Shown here one piece after another: positions 34,070-38,534 of a stretch of DNA of 38,534 nt. The position numbers were made by a program, and so were the translations under genes. The first letter of the stretch is position 1. Every line of letters begins with the position of its first letter. Under the pieces are notes generated by a model that saw only the letters and a program-made list of their open reading frames with translations, was not told the origin of the DNA and did not search any database. The DNA lies in the NCBI GenBank assembly GCA_015295985.1, contig DVDX01000071.1:1-38534 (forward strand), in the 5' to 3' direction. The DNA is from Synechococcus sp. M44_DOE_062 (GTDB taxonomy: Bacteria > Cyanobacteriota > Cyanobacteriia > Thermostichales > Thermostichaceae).

Positions 34070-34923
34070 GTGGCCGCACCTATCGGGTTACGGGTATTAA
34101 CCTAAAAGGGATCCCACTGGGGGAAGCGGATCGGATTGTGACCATCTTGACCCGCGAGCGAGGGTTGATCCGGGCAGTGGCCAAGGGATCCCGTAAGCAG
34201 CCTTCCAAGCTGGGGGGGCGGATGGAGCCTTTCGTGGTCAACGATTTGCTGATTGTGCAGGGGCGCTGGTCTGCTCAAACAGAGACTTCCCAGCGTCTAC
34301 AGCGCATCGTCCAAGCGGAAACCCTACAGACTTTTCCGCGTCTCAGCCGCAGTTTGGCCCATCTTACAGCAGCGCAGTACTTGGCGGAGGTGGCTCTGCT
34401 GTTGGCCTTGCCCGATCAAGCTCAGGAAGAGCTGTTTGTGGTGTTGGTCGAACACTTGGAACGCATCGAGCGGGCCGCTTCGGAACGGGCTGTTTTGCCT
34501 TTGCTCACCCACGGCTTGTATCACCTCCTGGCGTTGGCAGGGTTTGCTCCTCAAGTTAATGCCTGTTACTTCTGTCAAGGAGAGTTGGTCGACAGCGTTT
34601 TTTTCAGCCCCCAGTGGGGGGGCTTGGTCTGTGATCCCTGCCGGGTGGCCCAGCGGCCCGGCCCCATTGCTTGGGTCTCTGCTTCTGCCTTATGTGCCTT
34701 GGGATCCCTGCCCAACTCGACATTGCCTCTGCCTGAGGATTCGCTGCCTTTGGCTGCTTGGCTGGAGGCAGAGCGTCTGTTACGGCGCGTTTTGGAGCAT
34801 CATACGGATCGAGAGATCCGTTCGGCGGAGTTATTGGCCAGTTGCTATGCTGTTCCCACGGCAAACGGCCAGGGCTCCCCAGCTTTTCCTGAGGGACATT
34901 CCAAAGAGTGGGCATCGGCCTGA
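34066..34923 (+). CDS. recO: DNA repair protein RecO
   Basis: RecO loads RecA onto SSB-coated DNA in the RecFOR pathway. The 285-residue protein starts with the OB-fold (RTYRVTGINLKGIPLGEADRIVTILTRERGL) and ends in the helical part, with a CYFCQGELVD...CDPC four-cysteine zinc site. The frame is open to 34021, but the ATG at 34066 overlaps the deoC stop and starts at the conserved N-terminus. No SD is needed given the coupling. Confidence 0.92.
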   Translation: MSGRTYRVTGINLKGIPLGEADRIVTILTRERGLIRAVAKGSRKQPSKLGGRMEPFVVNDLLIVQGRWSAQTETSQRLQRIVQAETLQTFPRLSRSLAHLTAAQYLAEVALLLALPDQAQEELFVVLVEHLERIERAASERAVLPLLTHGLYHLLALAGFAPQVNACYFCQGELVDSVFFSPQWGGLVCDPCRVAQRPGPIAWVSASALCALGSLPNSTLPLPEDSLPLAAWLEAERLLRRVLEHHTDREIRSAELLASCYAVPTANGQGSPAFPEGHSKEWASA

Positions 34924-35387
34924 AAAAGTTGTGAAGGTATGTATCAAGTCTGGCCCAATAGCCGCAAAATAGAGCATCAAGGCGGGTTGGCAGCCGGTTT
35001 CGGATGATAAGTTAGCTTATGGAAAGTAACTTCTTACGAAGGCCTCTCAGGTTTGAGCAATGGTTGGGGGGGAGGAGTGCCTTGCACCAGGTACTGGACA
35101 GCATAATCAGGTGGGATTGAAGTTGGAGCTTTTAACAAGATTGAATCCACTGCTGAGAGGGCCTTCTATTTGGTGCTTGTTTCCCGGAGCTGCATCCCTG
35201 GGGTGCGGCTTTGGTTAGTTGCAGATGATTGCTTGTGAGTGTTCCCTATTCGCCGGGTAAGTCTGCCCAACTGAGGAGCAGCCCCTGAGGTTCCTGCATC
35301 CGCCCAACTCAAGTTAGCGCCCACCTCAGTTCTTTTTCAGATTTCTCTTTTACCGAGTACCGTTAGAAGTTCAGGAGTTGCAGCACC
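34924..35387. other. Long leader/intergenic region upstream of rpaB
   Basis: In these 464 bases I see palindromes ATAAG-TTAG-CTTAT (35007-35020) and GTAA-CTTC-TTAC (35026-35037), and a strong hairpin AGCTGCATCC...GGGTGCGGCT (35188-35210) followed by TTTGG, a possible weak terminator or attenuator. No gene of more than ~11 codons is convincing. A long rpaB leader or a small RNA is possible; no clear promoter or HLR1 box was found. Confidence 0.45.
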
Positions 35388-36128
35388 GTGGAAGCACAGC
35401 GTAAGGAACGGATTCTGGTGGTCGATGATGAGGCCAGCATTCGGCGCATTTTAGAAACCCGTCTGTCCATGATTGGGTACGACGTGGTCACAGCTTCGGA
35501 CGGCGAGGAGGCGCTGCAGGTTTTCCACAAGCAGGATCCCGATTTGGTGGTGCTGGATGTGATGATGCCGAAGCTGGATGGCTATGGGGTTTGCCAGGAG
35601 CTGCGCAAAGAATCGGACATCCCCATCATCATGCTGACGGCGCTGGGAGATGTAGCTGACCGTATCACAGGGCTGGAGCTGGGAGCAGACGACTATGTGG
35701 TCAAGCCCTTTTCCCCCAAGGAGCTGGAAGCTCGCATTCGGTCGGTGTTGCGACGGGTGGCGCGGTCGGCCCACGATGGGATCCCCAGTTCTGGGGTGAT
35801 TCAAGTGGGGGATATCCGCATCGACACCAACAAGCGGCAGGTCTACAAACGGGACGAGCGCATTCGCCTGACAGGGATGGAGTTTAGTCTGCTGGAGCTG
35901 CTGGTCAGTCGGTCGGGGGAGCCTTTTTCCCGCTCCGAGATTCTGCAAGAGGTGTGGGGCTACACCCCGGAGCGCCATGTGGATACGCGGGTGGTGGATG
36001 TCCACATTTCGCGGCTGCGGGCCAAGCTGGAGGATGACCCCAGCAACCCAGAGCTGATCCTGACGGCCCGAGGCACCGGCTATCTGTTTCAGCGCATCGT
36101 TCAGGGAGAGGAACAGGCACGGTCTTGA
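35388..36128 (+). CDS. rpaB: OmpR-type response regulator RpaB (Ycf27)
   Basis: RpaB is the essential cyanobacterial regulator of high-light genes and photosystem/phycobilisome coupling, binding HLR1 sites. The 246-residue chain has a receiver (~8-120) with the phosphoacceptor Asp57 in VVLDVMMPKLDG and the signalling Lys in VVKPFSP, then an OmpR winged helix (~145-240): RLTGMEFSLLELLVSRSGEP, EVWGYTPERHVDTRVVDVHISRLR. Identity with other cyanobacterial RpaB is visibly very high. The GTG at 35388 has AGGAG (35373-35377) ten bases upstream. Its 3' end overlaps the convergent TPR-glycosyltransferase by 28 bases. The Hli gene at 1600 is a member of the kind of regulon it controls. Confidence 0.95.
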   Translation: MEAQRKERILVVDDEASIRRILETRLSMIGYDVVTASDGEEALQVFHKQDPDLVVLDVMMPKLDGYGVCQELRKESDIPIIMLTALGDVADRITGLELGADDYVVKPFSPKELEARIRSVLRRVARSAHDGIPSSGVIQVGDIRIDTNKRQVYKRDERIRLTGMEFSLLELLVSRSGEPFSRSEILQEVWGYTPERHVDTRVVDVHISRLRAKLEDDPSNPELILTARGTGYLFQRIVQGEEQARS

Positions 36129-37933
36129 GAAGGGATCCCTTGCAACCTCTCTTCGAGAGCGACCTGCACCCGCCTCAACACGCCAACCCAGTCCCCTGGT
36201 GTGTCTTGTCGAAACAAGCGCATCACCCCAGGGTACCAGGGGCTATCTTCTCGATGGAGAAGCCAGCGCCAATCGGCAGCAAAGGGCAGCAGCACCCATA
36301 CTGGCTTGCCCATTGCCCCGGCCAAATGAGCAACGGCTGTATCAACGCTAATCACCAGATCCAACTGGGCAACGGCTGCGGCTGTATCTACAAAACTGCG
36401 GAAACGGGATCCCAGCTCCACCACCTGGTACTGCTCCAATAGGGCTCCCACCGGGTGAGGACTCGATTCGAGTGGCGCGAACAGATCTTCCCCCACCTGC
36501 AGACTAATCCACTGGATGGAAGGCCCATGCAAGTGTTGGAGCAACAGATTCAGAGGGCAACTTTTCAGCCTTTGTACGCGGTTGAGCTCAGGATGGGCAC
36601 GCCGACCACTGGCCCACACCAGCCCCACTTTCATCCGCTCCTGAGAAAGCTCCGGCCAGGAGAGGCTTAAAGAAGTCTGCGGGCCGTCGGCACGAACGGG
36701 ATAGACAAGATAAGGGATGCGGGCGGGGATTGTCTCCAGGGTGGTGCCCAACCGCTGCGGCAAGCTAAGCAAGGGCAGATGGCAATCAAAAGAGGGCAAG
36801 GGATCCGTTTCCGAGATCACCTGCACCTGGGGAAGGGGGAAGCACCCTCTCAACAGCTCAACAAGGGATCCCTGGCAGCGGAGGTAGATTTGCGCTTGGG
36901 GATGGGCCTCGGCCAGCAGCGGCAGGTAGCGCACAAACTGAATCGTGTCCCCCAACCCTTGTTCGGCGTGGAGCAGCAGGGTCTGACGGCCCAGGGGAGA
37001 TCCCGTCCACAGAGGCGAAAGAAAACGCGGGTAGGCTGCCCCTTGTCGCTGCAGCCGCCATTCGTATTCCCGCCACCCCTCCTCGTAGCGGCCCAGGGTG
37101 AGCAAAGCCGTGCCCAGGTTGTAGTGGATCTCCGGCCAGTGGGGGGCCAGTTGCAAGCCGCGCCGATATGCCTCAATGGCCGCTTCCAGCCGGTTTTGTT
37201 CTTGCAAGAGGGTGCCCAAGTTGTTGTGGGGCTGGGCATCCCTCGGCAGCAGCAAGATGGCCCGTTGCAGACAATCGGCGGCCTCTTCCAGGCGATCCTG
37301 CAGGTGCAGGCAATGGCCGAGGTTAACGAGAATTCGCCCCTCCTGGGGTGCAAGGGTAAGAGCTTGGCGAAACCAGCTTTCGGCTTCCCCAGCTTGGCCA
37401 TCGAGCATCAGGGCATTCCCCAAAGCTGCCAAGGCATAAACCTGGGGAGGCTGGGCTGCTGCTGCCTGCCGCAACACCTCAATTGCCTGGGCCAATTTTC
37501 CTAGGGTGAGCCAACAACTGCCCAACCGGAAAAGCAATTCCCCATCACCGGGGGCAAAGGCCAGCCCCTGTTTATAGGCCCGCGCCGCTTCCTCAGGGTT
37601 GCCGAGCTGCATCCAGGCATCGCCCAGATCCTGCCAGGCTGGTGCCCAGTCTCCCCGCAGGTGCAGAGCCAGTTGCAAGGGGGTCAAAGCTTGGCAGGGA
37701 TCCCCCATCTGCAGATAAAGGGATCCCAGCAACGCCTGAGCGGCAAACAGATGCGGATGGGTGCGGGTAAGCTGCCGGCAGAGGTGCAGAGCAGCCTGCA
37801 GATCCCCTGCCTGTCGATAGCGCTGAACCCACGTCAGAGCCGCCTCTGGGGATGGGATCTCGGATCCCCGCTCTGGATTCTGTGACCCAGCCGCTTGCCG
37901 GTTGTTTTTCCCTCGCCCAAAGCCCCGTGGCAC
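36101..37933 (-). CDS. TPR-repeat glycosyltransferase (GT9-like)
   Basis: The 610-residue protein has about eight TPR repeats (~30-300; for example APAWQDLGDAWMQLGNPEEA, PHNNLGTLLQEQNRLEAAI) followed by a heptosyltransferase-like domain (~320-590): LHAEQGLGDTIQFVRYLPLL at its start and SVDTAVAHLAGAMGKPVWVLLP near its end, the site that binds the sugar nucleotide in GT9 enzymes. It is probably a protein or glycan glycosyltransferase in the cytosol. The GTG at 37933 has AAGAGG about eight bases before it. The acceptor is unknown. Confidence 0.88.
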   Translation of the reverse strand: MPRGFGRGKNNRQAAGSQNPERGSEIPSPEAALTWVQRYRQAGDLQAALHLCRQLTRTHPHLFAAQALLGSLYLQMGDPCQALTPLQLALHLRGDWAPAWQDLGDAWMQLGNPEEAARAYKQGLAFAPGDGELLFRLGSCWLTLGKLAQAIEVLRQAAAAQPPQVYALAALGNALMLDGQAGEAESWFRQALTLAPQEGRILVNLGHCLHLQDRLEEAADCLQRAILLLPRDAQPHNNLGTLLQEQNRLEAAIEAYRRGLQLAPHWPEIHYNLGTALLTLGRYEEGWREYEWRLQRQGAAYPRFLSPLWTGSPLGRQTLLLHAEQGLGDTIQFVRYLPLLAEAHPQAQIYLRCQGSLVELLRGCFPLPQVQVISETDPLPSFDCHLPLLSLPQRLGTTLETIPARIPYLVYPVRADGPQTSLSLSWPELSQERMKVGLVWASGRRAHPELNRVQRLKSCPLNLLLQHLHGPSIQWISLQVGEDLFAPLESSPHPVGALLEQYQVVELGSRFRSFVDTAAAVAQLDLVISVDTAVAHLAGAMGKPVWVLLPFAADWRWLLHREDSPWYPGVMRLFRQDTPGDWVGVLRRVQVALEERLQGIPSQDRACSSP

Positions 37934-38071
37934 GTCTTTGCCTCTTTTGAGATCCTTTTCACTTCATAGCGCCCTCCCCCCGGTGTCCAAATGGCAACGG
38001 TGGGATAGGATCCCTACTCAGGCTAACAAAAGGTTTCCATTGCCCCAGTTTTCACGGGCCATCCTTGGGGC

Positions 38072-38272
38072 TCAGTTGCGGCGAAACAGGCTGTCCAGGT
38101 AGATGCGCGCTGCCCGCCGGTCGCTCTCCCCACTTTGGAGCAGGAATAACGAGAGCGCTGCCGTCACCACCCGATCCTGATCCCAGTCGGGATGACGAGA
38201 GAGGTAGTTCTGGAGAGTGTCATGCAGCTCCTCAGGAATTTCACTCAAAATGCTGACGCTGTGAGAACTCAT
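38072..38272 (-). CDS. DUF2811 family protein
   Basis: This small (66-residue) cyanobacterial protein is of unknown function: VSILSEIPEELHDTLQNYL, HPDWDQDRVVTAALSLFLLQ, DRRAARIYLDSLF. The frame opens at 38287, but the ATG at 38272 begins at the conserved part. It lies upstream of the TPR-glycosyltransferase gene on the same strand, with a ~140-base gap. Confidence 0.85.
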   Translation of the reverse strand: MSSHSVSILSEIPEELHDTLQNYLSRHPDWDQDRVVTAALSLFLLQSGESDRRAARIYLDSLFRRN

Positions 38273-38534
38273 AGTCCAACTACTCACTCGGGGTCAAAAG
38301 GAGGGGAAAACGGAACCCAAAAAACTTGCGGGCACAGCCAAAACTTGGGCTGCCCAAACAGCACGAACCCGAAATACCAAAACCCAACTTGGGTAGGACA
38401 GGGGCCTCACCAGACCCGCAAACAGAGAAGCGAGCGATATAAGTTCATAGCTTGCCCGTAGCGGACGGGAGTGAGGGCATGCTCAGCCGCTCTTCAGCCT
38501 GCCTTGGGCTGTAGAACAGATGAAGTCTTTATCT

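Noticed and set aside
35388-36128. rpaB as an extra orphan OmpR regulator
   Set aside because: The sequence is RpaB/Ycf27-specific over the receiver and DNA-binding parts, so the specific call is preferred.

Overview
The window looks like chromosomal DNA of a thermophilic cyanobacterium. The cyanobacterial markers are a high-light-inducible protein, an RpaB/Ycf27 response regulator, a phycobilisome-linker (CpcD) domain, PutA of cyanobacterial type, and DUF1997, DUF3143, DUF2811 and DUF4079 proteins. The octamer GGGATCCC and its core GGATCC are very frequent, while the usual cyanobacterial HIP1 octamer GCGATCGC is nearly absent. That pattern, and the genes, suggest the Yellowstone hot-spring Synechococcus (JA-3-3Ab / JA-2-3B'a) group; the exact strain is an inference.

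Layout. 0-2 kb: periplasmic polyamine-binding protein (potD), a truncated glutathione S-transferase relic, and a 47-residue Hli gene. 2-6.6 kb: a 1527-residue hybrid histidine kinase on the minus strand. 7-12.4 kb: a Roadblock/LC7-like gene, tRNA-Leu(CAG), tgt, then two paralogous 203-residue Roadblock-like genes, a two-domain V4R protein and a small unknown gene. Between the two paralogs lie dispersed hairpin repeats and a 21-codon relic that matches the start of the V4R gene. This suggests that a two-gene unit was duplicated and one V4R copy was lost. 12.4-20.8 kb: SDR protein, putA, a CsgG-like lipid/secretion protein, rpmF, a J-domain protein, DUF3143, gloB and an EAL phosphodiesterase. 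20.7-24.6 kb: an MFS transporter, a VapBC-type toxin-antitoxin pair with unusual tandem repeats, and a cation/proton antiporter fused to a universal-stress domain. The antiporter is preceded by a fluoride riboswitch. 24.6-29.7 kb (all minus strand): DUF1997, hisIE, a small unknown, a NodB-NAGPA-peptidoglycan-binding fusion and a CpcD-domain protein of unfamiliar architecture. 29.8-38.5 kb: DUF4079, a prokaryotic GIDE protein with Tyr-rich repeats, a LysR regulator divergent from a cupin, deoC-recO, rpaB, a TPR-glycosyltransferase and DUF2811.

Best candidates for something new: (1) the fluoride riboswitch with an enlarged stem 2 controlling an antiporter-USP fusion, with a readable ON-switch terminator; (2) the Roadblock-like/V4R island with its duplication, gene-conversion tract and relic; (3) a DeoC homologue whose Schiff-base lysine is methionine; (4) the repeat-built control region and the in-frame 15-bp duplication in the VapBC pair; (5) the CpcD-domain protein and the GIDE repeat protein.

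All functional statements rest on reading sequence motifs by eye. No database search was run.
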